DNA of 64,000 bases from Streptomyces geranii (GTDB lineage Bacteria; Actinomycetota; Actinomycetes; Streptomycetales; Streptomycetaceae). Location: the NCBI RefSeq assembly GCF_002954775.1, contig NZ_KZ672952.1, forward strand, positions 1-64,000. The letters run 5' to 3'. The notes under the pieces were generated by a model that made no database searches, had not been told where the DNA came from, and saw only the letters and a program-made list of their open reading frames with translations. Below are positions 46,268-54,206 of the stretch, in pieces (position 1 is the stretch's first letter; each line of letters opens with the position of its first letter). Made by a program: the position numbers and the translations under genes.

Positions 46268-47322
46268 GCGGCGTTCCTCCGTACCTGGAGACCGGTCCGG
46301 TAGCCCTCGGCGGCGGTCACCGAGTGGCTGACGGAGGTGAGGTAGTAGGGGCCGCTGAAGGTGGTGCCCGCGCCCTGGATGTCGACCACCTCACCGGCGT
46401 GCAGACGGGGCTGTCCCTCGCACTCGGCCTCGCCGGTGATATAGGTGAGCGCCAGGTCGTCGAACCGGCCGCGGGCCATCTGCTCGGCCCGGTCCCGGTT
46501 CGGCACCGGCAGGTCCGTACTGACCGACCCTGCCTTGCCGAAGGCCCGGCCGGCCTGGCGGGGGCCGGTGGCGGTACCGCCCATGGTGGTGGACTCCTGG
46601 CCGACGGCCACAGTGGCGACGACGACCTGCTTGCGCGCCACGTCCCAGCCCCGCACGGTGTGCTCACGCACCTGGGTCAGCGTGCGCAGCCGGGGCGTGA
46701 ACTCCGAGATGTCCTCGCCGACGCGCAGTGTCGCCGTCGGCGGGCGGCCGTGCTGCGGTGGCCGGAAGTACAGCACCTTGTCCCGTACGTGGACCTCGTA
46801 GCCGATCAGTCTCGCGCGTTTCTGGAGGAACTCCAGGTCGGTCTGGTTGTTCTGGACCACGTAGTCGAGACCGGTCCGGGTGTCGGTCACCTCGGCCCGC
46901 AGTCCCGATTCCCTGGCCAGTTGGCGGGCGATGGCGCTGTCCTTGGTACGGGTGAAGGTGCGGGTTCGCTGGCCACGGGCAAGCCGGTGCCGGTAGTCGT
47001 ACCCGCGCACGGTCAGCCTCGGCAGCCGGCCGGCGGTGAAGGCGGGCTCCAGACTGGTGACCTCCCCGGTCATCACCGGGTGCAGGTCGCCGACGAACCC
47101 GAGCGAGATCCGTACCTCGGTGCCGACCGCGAAGAGCGGGGAGTCCGACCAGGACACAGCCAGCCGCCCGGAGTCCCAGTTGCGCAGGGTCAGAGTAAAC
47201 ATGCTGAGCGCGTCGAGGTCCTCGAGGACGGTCACCGACTCCACGTCGAGACGGGCGTCCGGCGGCAGGCGCACGCCGTCGCAGCGGATGTCGAGGTCCG
47301 GCACGGATTCTGCGGTCGTCAT
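46264..47322 (-). CDS. eCIS gpD-like spike hub protein
   Basis: 352 residues, the late control gene D-type/VgrG N-terminal part: S-M-F-T-L-T-L-R-N-W-D, D-Y-R-H-R-L-A-R-G, N-Q-T-D-L-E-F-L-Q-K-R-A-R-L-I-G-Y-E and a final G-E-A-E-C-E-G-Q-P-R-L-H-A-G-E-V-V-D-I. It forms the trimeric hub between tube and spike needle. The ATG at 47322 follows GGGGAGGGCCACGCG. Confidence 0.9.
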   Translation of the reverse strand: MTTAESVPDLDIRCDGVRLPPDARLDVESVTVLEDLDALSMFTLTLRNWDSGRLAVSWSDSPLFAVGTEVRISLGFVGDLHPVMTGEVTSLEPAFTAGRLPRLTVRGYDYRHRLARGQRTRTFTRTKDSAIARQLARESGLRAEVTDTRTGLDYVVQNNQTDLEFLQKRARLIGYEVHVRDKVLYFRPPQHGRPPTATLRVGEDISEFTPRLRTLTQVREHTVRGWDVARKQVVVATVAVGQESTTMGGTATGPRQAGRAFGKAGSVSTDLPVPNRDRAEQMARGRFDDLALTYITGEAECEGQPRLHAGEVVDIQGAGTTFSGPYYLTSVSHSVTAAEGYRTGLQVRRNAA

Positions 47323-47337
47323 CGCGTGGCCCTCCCC

Positions 47338-48117
47338 TCAGCCCAGCCGGGGAATGGTCAGGACCATCCCCGGTCGCAGGTCACGCGGGTTGACGATGCC
47401 GTTGGCCGAGGCGATGTGCCGCCACAGGCGCGGGTCCCGGTACTCCGCGGCGGCGATGCTGTGCAGCGTGTCGTTGCGCCGGACCGTCCACGTCTTGTCC
47501 ACGTCGGCCGAGTGCAGTTCCCGCTCCCTCAACTGCGCGTCGGTGAGGGACTCGACGAAGCTGCACGAGAGGGTGGCCCGCACCGGCGTGCCGTCGGGCA
47601 GGAACATCGTGAACCGCTCGTCGAGCCGGGTGAGCACACCGGTGAAAATCTCGGAGAACTCTCCCCAGGAGAGCGTGCACTGGGGCGGGCGATGCAGCTC
47701 CGTGTCGACCTCGGCAAGCCGCGCCACCCGGCCGGTCAGCGCGGTCACGTCGGTCGCGTCGCCGGTCTGGAACGGGTTGGGCGGCGTCACGAACGAGGTG
47801 GCCCGTGCCCACGGCGACGCGCTCGCCCTCGACTCGTAGGTGTCGAAGAACAGCGCGAGCGAGAGCGTCGCGGGCTGCACGGCCCCGAACTCGTGCTGGA
47901 GGCCGCTCCAGGTCCACGCACCCCACGCCGGTTCGGACGCCTCCCAGGTGACCGACCGCGACCGGCTGATCTCGTGCGGGTTGAACAGTGCCTCGATCGG
48001 ACCGTTCTCGGTGAAGTCCGCGCCGTCGTGGGAGATGGTCAGCTTCTGCAGCCCGCCGCCGCCCGGGCCGACACCGAGCAGGGTGCTCGCCAGGCCCGCC
48101 GCCTTGTTGAAGGTCAC
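47338..48117 (-). CDS. eCIS tube-baseplate adaptor with LysM domain (Afp7-like)
   Basis: 259 residues. An N-terminal region (I-E-A-L-F-N-P-H-E-I-S-R-S-R-S-V-T-W) is typical of tube-initiator/adaptor proteins. A C-terminal LysM (about 205-258) carries TWTVRRNDTLHSIAAAEYRD and L-R-P-G-M-V-L-T-I-P. In related contractile systems the LysM protein links the inner tube to the spike hub. The GTG at 48117 overlaps the upstream stop by 4 nt. Confidence 0.85.
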   Translation of the reverse strand: MTFNKAAGLASTLLGVGPGGGGLQKLTISHDGADFTENGPIEALFNPHEISRSRSVTWEASEPAWGAWTWSGLQHEFGAVQPATLSLALFFDTYESRASASPWARATSFVTPPNPFQTGDATDVTALTGRVARLAEVDTELHRPPQCTLSWGEFSEIFTGVLTRLDERFTMFLPDGTPVRATLSCSFVESLTDAQLRERELHSADVDKTWTVRRNDTLHSIAAAEYRDPRLWRHIASANGIVNPRDLRPGMVLTIPRLG

Positions 48118-49370
48118 CGCCGTACCCCCCTGCGTTCGGCCTCGACGGCCAGCCTGCGAACGATCCGCTGGTGCACCAGATCCGCGAGGTGCGCGACGTC
48201 CACCAGGGCAGCCTCCGCCAGGTCCGGCTGCTCGGTGCCGCGGTCGGCGCGGGGCGGGTGGCCCGCGGGGTCGGCGTGCCCGGGGTGTGCGTCCTGCACC
48301 GTGCCCGGGACCACCGGTTGCGGTGACACTCCGGTCGCCTGCCGTGCGGCCGTGCCGGGTGACGGGCGGTCATGGGGAGTGGTCGCCGCCGTGGTCACGG
48401 CCAGGGGCAGGGGCCGCACCGGTTGGGCCTGCGGCTGCCGCGCGGCAACCACCTCGGCCGACGCCGCCCCGGCGGGGAGCCGCGCGCCGGGTGCCCTGGG
48501 GTACGACGCCGGTGCGGGGTGGGCCGCGACGGTCGGGGGCGGCGTGCGCACGGCCGGGTGCGGACCGTCGGCGGAGCCGGACCGGACGGCGGGATCCGAC
48601 GCCGCGGAGCCCGGCCGGGCGAGAGCCGGCCGACCGGGTGCCGCCGACGGGACCGGGCCACGGCGGGGCGCCGACGGGACGTACGCCATCACCGGACCGG
48701 AAGCAAGCGGCTTCGGCGGCACAGGGGGACCCTCGCGGCCGGGCAGCGAGGGACCAGGTCCGGGTGTGCCCGGCGTCGACAGCGGACCGGGGGACGCGAG
48801 CGGGAAGCCTGGCACCAGAGGCATCGGCGCCGTGCCAGATCCGGCACGGGAGGGCCGAGAGGTCGTGGGGGCGGGCGGCGCGGCGACCTTGCGCTGGATC
48901 ACGGGCGTCGTCCCCGTCACGGCCGGGGATGTCGTGGCGCGCGCGGGTGAACCGCCGGCACCCGGACCGGCCGTGGTCCGTGCGGGACCCGCCGGGGAGA
49001 TTACGGGCCGGGCCGGGCGGGCCGGCACCGCAGGTCCGGCCGAGGACGCCGGCGCCCGGCGCGCCGCGGCGACAGGCATGGACCCGGCCGGTTCCGACGA
49101 GCCCGGGCAGGCCAGGCCCGCGCCTCCGGCGGAGGGCCCGGACTGCCCAGGCGGCGCGGGGTGCGCGTACACGATGGGCACCGTCGAACCGGCGGGCGAT
49201 ACCGGGTCCGCATACCGTGCGGCAGACTCGGCCAGCGGGAGCGCGGGCGTCATGCCGTGGTGCCGGGTCAGTACGGCCCGTGCCTGACCCGGGTCAACCA
49301 CCCCGGGGCGCAGTGCCCGTCGCGACAGCCGGTGGACCAGCGCCGGGTCGAAGGTCGTTTCGTCGTCCAT
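48114..49370 (-). CDS. Pro/Ala-rich eCIS protein of unknown role
   Basis: 418 residues. A short ordered N-terminus (F-D-P-A-L-V-H-R-L-S-R-R-A-L-R-P-G, about 1-55) and C-terminus (HLADLVHQRIVRRLAVEAER, about 385-418) flank about 320 residues of Pro/Ala/Gly-rich, probably disordered sequence. The ATG at 49370 follows AGGAAG. It lies between tube 2 and the LysM adaptor. A length-determining (tape-measure) role or an assembly-scaffold role is possible, because no other tape-measure candidate is visible, but the composition is unlike classical helical tape measures. Confidence 0.6.
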   Translation of the reverse strand: MDDETTFDPALVHRLSRRALRPGVVDPGQARAVLTRHHGMTPALPLAESAARYADPVSPAGSTVPIVYAHPAPPGQSGPSAGGAGLACPGSSEPAGSMPVAAARRAPASSAGPAVPARPARPVISPAGPARTTAGPGAGGSPARATTSPAVTGTTPVIQRKVAAPPAPTTSRPSRAGSGTAPMPLVPGFPLASPGPLSTPGTPGPGPSLPGREGPPVPPKPLASGPVMAYVPSAPRRGPVPSAAPGRPALARPGSAASDPAVRSGSADGPHPAVRTPPPTVAAHPAPASYPRAPGARLPAGAASAEVVAARQPQAQPVRPLPLAVTTAATTPHDRPSPGTAARQATGVSPQPVVPGTVQDAHPGHADPAGHPPRADRGTEQPDLAEAALVDVAHLADLVHQRIVRRLAVEAERRGVRR

Positions 49371-49384
49371 CTCGGGGCTTCCTG

Positions 49385-49927
49385 TCAGCCGGCCATGTCG
49401 GCGATGCCGTGGCCCAGTGCGAGGGCCTGTCCCAGCAGCGGTTTGGTCAGTCCCTCGTGGGCCAGTTCCAGGGATTCGAAGCCGACCTCGTCGGTTCCGG
49501 CGTTGAAGGTCGGGCCGGTCCAGCGCACGGGCAGCGCGTTGCGGAAGTTCCACCACATCACCGGGATCCGGTGCCGGTCGAGCAGCGCGATCGTGCCGTT
49601 CTTGCGCTGAATTACGCCGCGCGCGGTGTTGTCGTACCAGTTCCAGAGCTCGCTGAGCGCGCTCAGCCCGTGCCGCAGCACCAGGGGGGAGGCACTGGCC
49701 GCGCCGGGCAGCTGGTGCACGAAGCCGTTGACCCCGCCCTCCCGGTAGGACTCCATCTCGATCCGGCTCTCCAAGCCGCTGACCTCGGTGAAGCCGCCGA
49801 CCAGCAGGCCCTCGATCTCCACCGCGAAGTTGAAGGTGGCGAACGGGTCCGGCATGCGCAGCCCGGTCCAGTTGCCCACGGCGGCGGGCGCCCAGCTCAG
49901 TCCGAGCGGAATCCCTGTCGACGTCAT
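49385..49927 (-). CDS. eCIS inner tube protein 2
   Basis: 180 residues. F-A-V-E-I-E-G-L-L-V-G-G-F-T-E-V-S-G-L-E-S and E-M-E-S-Y-R-E-G-G-V-N-G-F-V-H are hallmarks of gp19-like tube proteins (gp19/Hcp fold), with N-A-L-P-V-R-W-T-G-P-T-F-N-A near the C-terminus. ATGA overlap with the 59-residue gene upstream. It probably forms the baseplate-proximal tube ring or initiator. Confidence 0.9.
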   Translation of the reverse strand: MTSTGIPLGLSWAPAAVGNWTGLRMPDPFATFNFAVEIEGLLVGGFTEVSGLESRIEMESYREGGVNGFVHQLPGAASASPLVLRHGLSALSELWNWYDNTARGVIQRKNGTIALLDRHRIPVMWWNFRNALPVRWTGPTFNAGTDEVGFESLELAHEGLTKPLLGQALALGHGIADMAG

Positions 49928-50103
49928 CGCCGCACCCCTGCCTCTCCATGTTCATTGAGCCGCTCGTTTATGCGGGCGATCTCGGCGACCCAACGCCTTC
50001 GTTCGTGATGGTCGAGCTGCATGATGTCGAGATAGGGCCAGTGAAAGTGATAAGCCACGTACGCTACTTCCTCGTGCAGCCGGTCCGGGGAGTAGCGCGT
50101 TAT
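49924..50103 (-). CDS. Small eCIS assembly protein (DUF6760-like), apparent AUA start
   Basis: 59 residues: T-R-Y-S-P-D-R-L-H-E-E-V-A-Y-V-A-Y-H-F-H-W-P-Y, then H-H-E-R-R-R-W-V-A-E-I-A-R-I-N. This is a helical family regularly found between the tube genes of actinobacterial eCIS loci. The frame opens with ATA-ACG-CGC-TAC where relatives would have ATG; the same bases give the preceding gene its TAA stop. A restart at GTG 50058 with GAGGAA 9 nt before it would give 44 residues. The stop overlaps the tube 2 start (ATGA). Confidence 0.7.
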   Translation of the reverse strand: MTRYSPDRLHEEVAYVAYHFHWPYLDIMQLDHHERRRWVAEIARINERLNEHGEAGVRR

Positions 50104-50498
50104 TCCCCCAGGCTGGGGGGCTCCACTTCGAACGCCCCGCTGCAGTGCGGGCAGTCCACCTGGAGCCGGGAATGCCCGTTGGTGTTGATGCGCTGGTAGA
50201 AGTCCTGGAGATAGGCGAGATCGCCCGAGTACAAATTCTCGACGGTGTGGGTGTTGATGTATTCCAGGCCACCCAGCTTCGTGATCACCCGGGTCAGCAG
50301 GATGATGACCAGATACCCCGGGTTCGACCGCACCCGCGGATCCTTGATCGGCTCGATCTCGTCCAGCGCGGTGGACATCCGCATGGTGCCCTCGCGGTGC
50401 ACCGTGCCGTCCGGCGCGACGAGGCCGTGCGGCAGGGTGAACGGAAACTCGACCGGGCCGGCCCGGCGGGCCTCGGTGACGCCGCCCGCTAGTTCCAC
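50100..50498 (-). CDS. eCIS tail-assembly protein with CPHC motif
   Basis: 132 residues from a GTG at 50498 that overlaps the tube 1 stop. P-V-E-F-P-F-T-L-P-H-G-L-V and P-R-V-R-S-N-P-G-Y-L-V-I-I-L-L-T-R-V are characteristic of the small assembly proteins found after the first tube gene in eCIS loci, analogous to phage tail-assembly chaperones. The C-terminus has V-D-C-P-H-C-S-G, one half of a zinc ribbon. It shares its final bases with the start of the next small gene. Confidence 0.75.
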   Translation of the reverse strand: MELAGGVTEARRAGPVEFPFTLPHGLVAPDGTVHREGTMRMSTALDEIEPIKDPRVRSNPGYLVIILLTRVITKLGGLEYINTHTVENLYSGDLAYLQDFYQRINTNGHSRLQVDCPHCSGAFEVEPPSLGE

Positions 50499-50926
50499 TG
50501 GTCGACCTCGATGCGTTCGCAGGCGAGCGTGAGCTGCTCGACGGCGATCTCGTCGCTGGTCGCGTTGAGGCTGGGGCCGGACCACGACTTCGGCCAGCAC
50601 TCGAAGAGGTTCCAGGTCACCCGGGGGCCGCCCTGCTGGTCGAGCAGCGTGATCGACACGTTGTGCCGGTCCACGGCGCCCTTCATCACCCGCTGGCGCC
50701 ACTCCCACAGCTTGCTGTCGTTCGTCACACCGCGGCTGAGCGTGATGTCGCCGTAGCTGTTCAGACCGGGTATCTTCCGCGGGGCCAGGTTCGCGTCCAT
50801 TCCCTCGCGGTATTCGGCGACGCTCTGGCTGCTCTCCAGACCGGAACACTCCCGGAATCCGGCCCGGGTCATGCCGTCGAGCTCCACCGAGAAGTTGTAG
50901 CCGAAATAGGGATCGACCCTGTCCAC
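50489..50926 (-). CDS. eCIS inner tube protein 1 (main tube)
   Basis: 145 residues, gp19-like: PYFGYNFSVELDGMTRAGFR then E-C-S-G-L-E-S, V-A-E-Y-R-E-G and E-I-A-V-E-Q-L-T-L-A-C-E-R. The GTG at 50926 sits 5 nt after AAGGAGGTG, the best ribosome site of the operon, as expected for a protein needed in many copies. It directly follows the sheath genes. Confidence 0.9.
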   Translation of the reverse strand: MDRVDPYFGYNFSVELDGMTRAGFRECSGLESSQSVAEYREGMDANLAPRKIPGLNSYGDITLSRGVTNDSKLWEWRQRVMKGAVDRHNVSITLLDQQGGPRVTWNLFECWPKSWSGPSLNATSDEIAVEQLTLACERIEVDQWN

Positions 50927-50928
50927 AA

Positions 50929-51023
50929 CCGCACCTCCTTCTTGTCGAATTTCCTGTCGAACTTCTCGTCGAAGCTGTCTCTGGAATTGCCTTCGAAATT
51001 GCCTTCGAAGTTGTCGAATTCAT
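50929..51023 (-). repeat. TTCGA-repeat spacer between sheath 2 and tube 1
   Basis: About 95 bp, clearly AT-richer than the flanking genes. On the minus strand the pentamer TTCGA recurs about seven times at 9- to 15-nt intervals, and AAGGCAATTTCGAAGGCAAT is a direct repeat. Read as protein it would give N-E-F-D-N-F-E-G-N-F-E-G-N and F-D-E-K-F-D-R-K-F-D-K-K, but no good start supports a gene. It may be an mRNA leader that boosts tube translation or separates sheath and tube stoichiometry. Confidence 0.5.
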
Positions 51024-52187
51024 TCACGCCGCGTCGACCGTCACGCCGCTCGCGCCGTGTATGACGCGAACGGTGACGAACTCGGCGGGTGCGGTCGGTG
51101 CCACACCTATCTGGGTCACCACCACCCCCGCCGCGACGACCGCCGGAGGGTTGGTCTCGTGATCGCACTTGACGAAGAACGCCTCGGCCGGTGTACGGCC
51201 CTTCAGCGCACCACGCTGGAACAGTCCGTCGAGGTACGCGGTGAGTTCCCGCATGATCCGCACCCAGAGCCGTATGTCGTTGGGCTCGTGGACCAGGCCC
51301 GTCATGAACCGCTCGATCCACCGGCCGATGGTGCCGACCAGGCGCCGCGCGGTCACGTCACGCCAGGCCGGGTCCGCGGCGAGGGTCCGCGCACCCCAGA
51401 CGCGGACGCCGCGACCGGGCAGCGCCCGCAGGCAGTTCACCCCCTGCCCGTACAGCGTCCCCACGTCGGCCGCGGCGAGGTTCACCTGTAGATCGACGAC
51501 ACCCTCCACCACCGTGTTGGCGGGCGCCTTCTGCACGCCGACCCTCTGGTCACCGGCCGAGTACACGCCCGCCACATGCCCGGACGGCGGCAGGTACCGC
51601 AACCGCCCGTCCTCGCCCGGTGCCCACAGCCACGGGTAGTACAGCGCCCCGAAGGCGCCGTCCGCCCCGGTCAGGGCCGCGCACTGGGCCGTGACCACCG
51701 CCGGGTCCGTCGTGGGCACGCCGTCGAGCAGCGCGAACCGGTCGCCCCGGTCCCGGCAGTGCCGCAGGAGCACCCGTTGCAGGCCGACGACCGTGTCGAG
51801 GGAGCCGTCGGCCGGCCATGGCGCCGCCGTGACGAGGTCGGGGGCGCAGACGAGGTCGACGTCGTCCTCCAGGCTCTCCAGAGCCTCCAGCGCGGACTCC
51901 AGCGCGGCAGGGGGCGACTTCGACTCGTCGAGCCGTACGACGTGGCACAGGAGCCCGCCATTGTCGAAGAAGCCCCGGACCGTGTCGGCCAGGAAGCCGT
52001 CAGGCGTCGCGCCGTAGGCAGCCTCGAACTGCGGCCACAGGGTCAGCCGCTGTGGCGTGCGCGGTCCGTCGGCCGCCCGGCCGAGGAAGGCGGGCACCCC
52101 GGTAAGGAAGCTCGGTGCCGACGGCGGGAACACGTCCTGGCGGAGCACGCCCGGTGTCGGTTGCTGGGTCAAGGTCTCGTCCGGCAA
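51024..52187 (-). CDS. eCIS sheath protein 2
   Basis: 387 residues, Phage_sheath_1 family: F-L-T-G-V-P-A-F-L-G-R-A, V-R-G-F-F-D-N-G-G-L-L-C-H-V-V-R-L, ALYYPWLWAPGEDGRLRYLP then P-S-G-H-V-A-G-V-Y, and a conserved C-terminal half (A-R-R-L-V-G-T-I-G-R-W-I-E-R-F). It starts at TTG 52187, 5 nt after the sheath 1 stop. It is shorter than sheath 1 and lacks the extra loop near residue 60; probably a minor or baseplate-proximal sheath. Confidence 0.9.
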   Translation of the reverse strand: MPDETLTQQPTPGVLRQDVFPPSAPSFLTGVPAFLGRAADGPRTPQRLTLWPQFEAAYGATPDGFLADTVRGFFDNGGLLCHVVRLDESKSPPAALESALEALESLEDDVDLVCAPDLVTAAPWPADGSLDTVVGLQRVLLRHCRDRGDRFALLDGVPTTDPAVVTAQCAALTGADGAFGALYYPWLWAPGEDGRLRYLPPSGHVAGVYSAGDQRVGVQKAPANTVVEGVVDLQVNLAAADVGTLYGQGVNCLRALPGRGVRVWGARTLAADPAWRDVTARRLVGTIGRWIERFMTGLVHEPNDIRLWVRIMRELTAYLDGLFQRGALKGRTPAEAFFVKCDHETNPPAVVAAGVVVTQIGVAPTAPAEFVTVRVIHGASGVTVDAA

Positions 52188-52191
52188 GGTG

Positions 52192-53397
52192 CTACTCGAC
52201 CCCGCCGGCCCACTGGCTGATCCGGAAGACGACGAACTCGGCCGGGCGCACCAGCGCCACCCCGACCTCCACCACCAGCTGGCCGGCCTCCCGGACCGCC
52301 GCGGGGTTGACGGTCGCGTCGCAGCGCACGTAGAACGCCTCTTCGGGCGTGTTGCCCAGAAGAGCGCCGGACGCCCACACCGTGTTCAGGAAGGCACCGA
52401 CGTTGCGGCGGATCTTCGACCACAGTTCCGGCGCGTTCGGCTCGAAGACCGCCCACTGGGTACCCTCGTCGATCGACTCGCGCAGGAAGTTGAACAGCCG
52501 ACGGGAGCTGATGTAACGCCATTCGGCCTGCGACGCACCCGCCATCGTGCGGGCCCCCCAGACCGTGTTGTTGCCGTCGAACCGGCGGATCACGTTGATG
52601 CCGTCGGGGTTGAGCCCGGCCTGGCCCTGCTTGCCGACCAGCGTCTGAAGGCCCAGCGCGCCGCGGATCACCTCGTTGGCCGGCGCCTTGTGTACGCCCC
52701 GTTCGGTGTCGACGCGGGCGTAGACCCCGGCGAGGTGACCGCTCGGCGGCTGGTACACCGGGGTGCCGTCCGCTCCCTTGGCGCCGACGTCGATCCACGG
52801 GTAGTAGATCGCCCCGTAGCTGCTGCCCCGGACGCCGCCCCTGATCGCCTCCTTGGTCAGCACGGTGGTCTGCCGGCCGTCGAGGATCGCGAAGCGGTCC
52901 TGGAGATACGGGTTCTCGCAGTGGTCGAGGAGTGCGCCCTGCACCGCGTCGCTCACCGCGCCGGGGATCGCGACCAGGGCGATCTCGTCGATGACGGTGA
53001 AGGTGTCCAGGGCGGCGATCAGGTTCGTCTCCACCTGGTCCGTCTCCTCCTGGGGCGCGACCCGGGTGACCCAGCAGCGGCCACCGCCGTTGTTGAAGAA
53101 GCCGTAGACCGCGTGGGCGAGCGTGCTGTTGCCCGGCTGGATCTCGCCGAACAGGTTCTTGAAGGTCTCCCAGCCGTCCACGAGCTGTGCCTCGCCTGCG
53201 GGGGCCAGCGTGGCGAGGTCGGCGGGCTCGGGGGTGCCGTCCGGCTTCAGCCCGGAACGGCCGGGGAGCAGCGGCATCGTGACTGTGTCGTGCACGACGC
53301 CCACGAAGCCCGCGGTGCTGGTTCCCGCCCCGGCGATCGGCTTGATCGCCGAGGGGACCTCTTCGACGTACACGCCAGGCGCTAGATACTGCGGCAT
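52192..53397 (-). CDS. eCIS sheath protein 1
   Basis: 401 residues, Phage_sheath_1 family: Y-L-A-P-G-V-Y-V-E-E-V-P-S-A-I-K-P-I at the N-terminus (the strand that links to the next subunit), V-Y-G-F-F-N-N-G-G-G-R-C-W-V-T-R-V, IYYPWIDVGAKGADGTPVYQ then P-P-S-G-H-L-A-G-V-Y, and W-R-Y-I-S-S-R-R-L-F-N-F. The ATG at 53397 with GGGGGAG upstream is preferred over a longer frame. It should be the major contractile sheath. Confidence 0.92.
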   Translation of the reverse strand: MPQYLAPGVYVEEVPSAIKPIAGAGTSTAGFVGVVHDTVTMPLLPGRSGLKPDGTPEPADLATLAPAGEAQLVDGWETFKNLFGEIQPGNSTLAHAVYGFFNNGGGRCWVTRVAPQEETDQVETNLIAALDTFTVIDEIALVAIPGAVSDAVQGALLDHCENPYLQDRFAILDGRQTTVLTKEAIRGGVRGSSYGAIYYPWIDVGAKGADGTPVYQPPSGHLAGVYARVDTERGVHKAPANEVIRGALGLQTLVGKQGQAGLNPDGINVIRRFDGNNTVWGARTMAGASQAEWRYISSRRLFNFLRESIDEGTQWAVFEPNAPELWSKIRRNVGAFLNTVWASGALLGNTPEEAFYVRCDATVNPAAVREAGQLVVEVGVALVRPAEFVVFRISQWAGGVE

Positions 53398-53416
53398 GTG
53401 TGGGATCTCCCCCTCG

Positions 53417-54010
53417 TCATGACTCGTGGTCAACGCCGTGGCCGACCCGGACGACCGTCTCGGTCACCACGGGTCCGACGTCGGTGGATTCGAAGACGTC
53501 GACGCTGAGCGTGACGCTGTAGTGCAGGATGGCCTTCGGGCGTCCGCCCATGGCCTGCCAGAACTCGCCGAGACCCTGCAAGTGGCTCTCGGCGGTGATC
53601 CTGGCCGGCAGCGGAGCCGACTGCTCGGCCAACTCGCCCCGCAGGTACCTCGCGGGGATCTCCCGGTGCCGCAGCAGCACCTTCATCACCGCGCCGAGCA
53701 GGCGGTGTTCGTCCTGCGCCGGGTTGGGCGCGCTCTCGTTCGGCCAGGCGGTGACCAGATAGGAGCACTGGACCCGCACCGGTGCGCGCTTGCGTGTGAC
53801 CATCCCGGAGTCCTGCCGCGTGTTGTCCCACTGGTTGGTGCGCAGCTCGTGGTTCTCCCGCACGTCGTAGAGGAAGAAGGCGAGCGCGGGCAGAGTGACA
53901 CCGGAGGGCGGGAACTGGTCGTCCGGAGTGGCGAAGCTGACGGTGATGCCGGGCAGCGGCAACTCGGTCTCGACGAGGGCGACGAGGGTGTCGTCCAGGT
54001 CCTGGAACAT
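53417..54010 (-). CDS. eCIS cap/terminator protein (DUF4255, Afp16-like)
   Basis: 197 residues: L-D-D-T-L-V-A-L-V-E-T-E-L-P, L-P-A-L-A-F-F-L-Y-D-V-R-E-N-H-E-L-R and V-R-V-Q-C-S-Y-L-V-T-A-W. This is the DUF4255/Pvc16 N-terminal domain of the proteins that cap sheath and tube at the distal end and set final length. The ATG at 54010 follows GAGGAGAAGAGAGG. It is the first gene of the structural block, after a 196-bp gap. Confidence 0.85.
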   Translation of the reverse strand: MFQDLDDTLVALVETELPLPGITVSFATPDDQFPPSGVTLPALAFFLYDVRENHELRTNQWDNTRQDSGMVTRKRAPVRVQCSYLVTAWPNESAPNPAQDEHRLLGAVMKVLLRHREIPARYLRGELAEQSAPLPARITAESHLQGLGEFWQAMGGRPKAILHYSVTLSVDVFESTDVGPVVTETVVRVGHGVDHES

Positions 54011-54206
54011 CGCCTCGCCTCTCTTCTCCTCGGCACCGGTCGGCGTCGGTCCGCTGTCGGTTCACTTGGTTCACCGTTGTACGCGGGGTGCGTCCCCCCG
54101 GCGTCTACCGTGGCGTCTGTTCCGGCGACTCGATGCGCCGGGTGACCCGGAGGACGCGGCGGCAGACGCCGACGAGACGCCCGCCTGTTAGGTGCCCGCT
54201 TCGGCC
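54011..54206 (-). promoter_or_regulatory. Probable promoter region of the eCIS structural operon
   Basis: 196 bp, the only sizeable gap between the toxin gene and the structural genes. On the minus strand TACAAC near 54072-54077 with TAGACG about 20 nt upstream is a weak promoter-like pair. No hairpin terminator for the toxin gene is visible, so read-through is also possible. Confidence 0.35.

Noticed and set aside
46324..49287. 987-residue plus-strand open frame, and its neighbour 47840-50008
   Set aside because: Shadows of the eCIS hub, adaptor and Pro-rich genes; the overlapping minus-strand genes carry recognisable motifs and 4-nt overlaps.
50869..51027. 52-residue frame through the TTCGA spacer
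   Set aside because: Would overlap the tube gene by 58 nt out of frame and has no ribosome site; kept only as a repeat feature.
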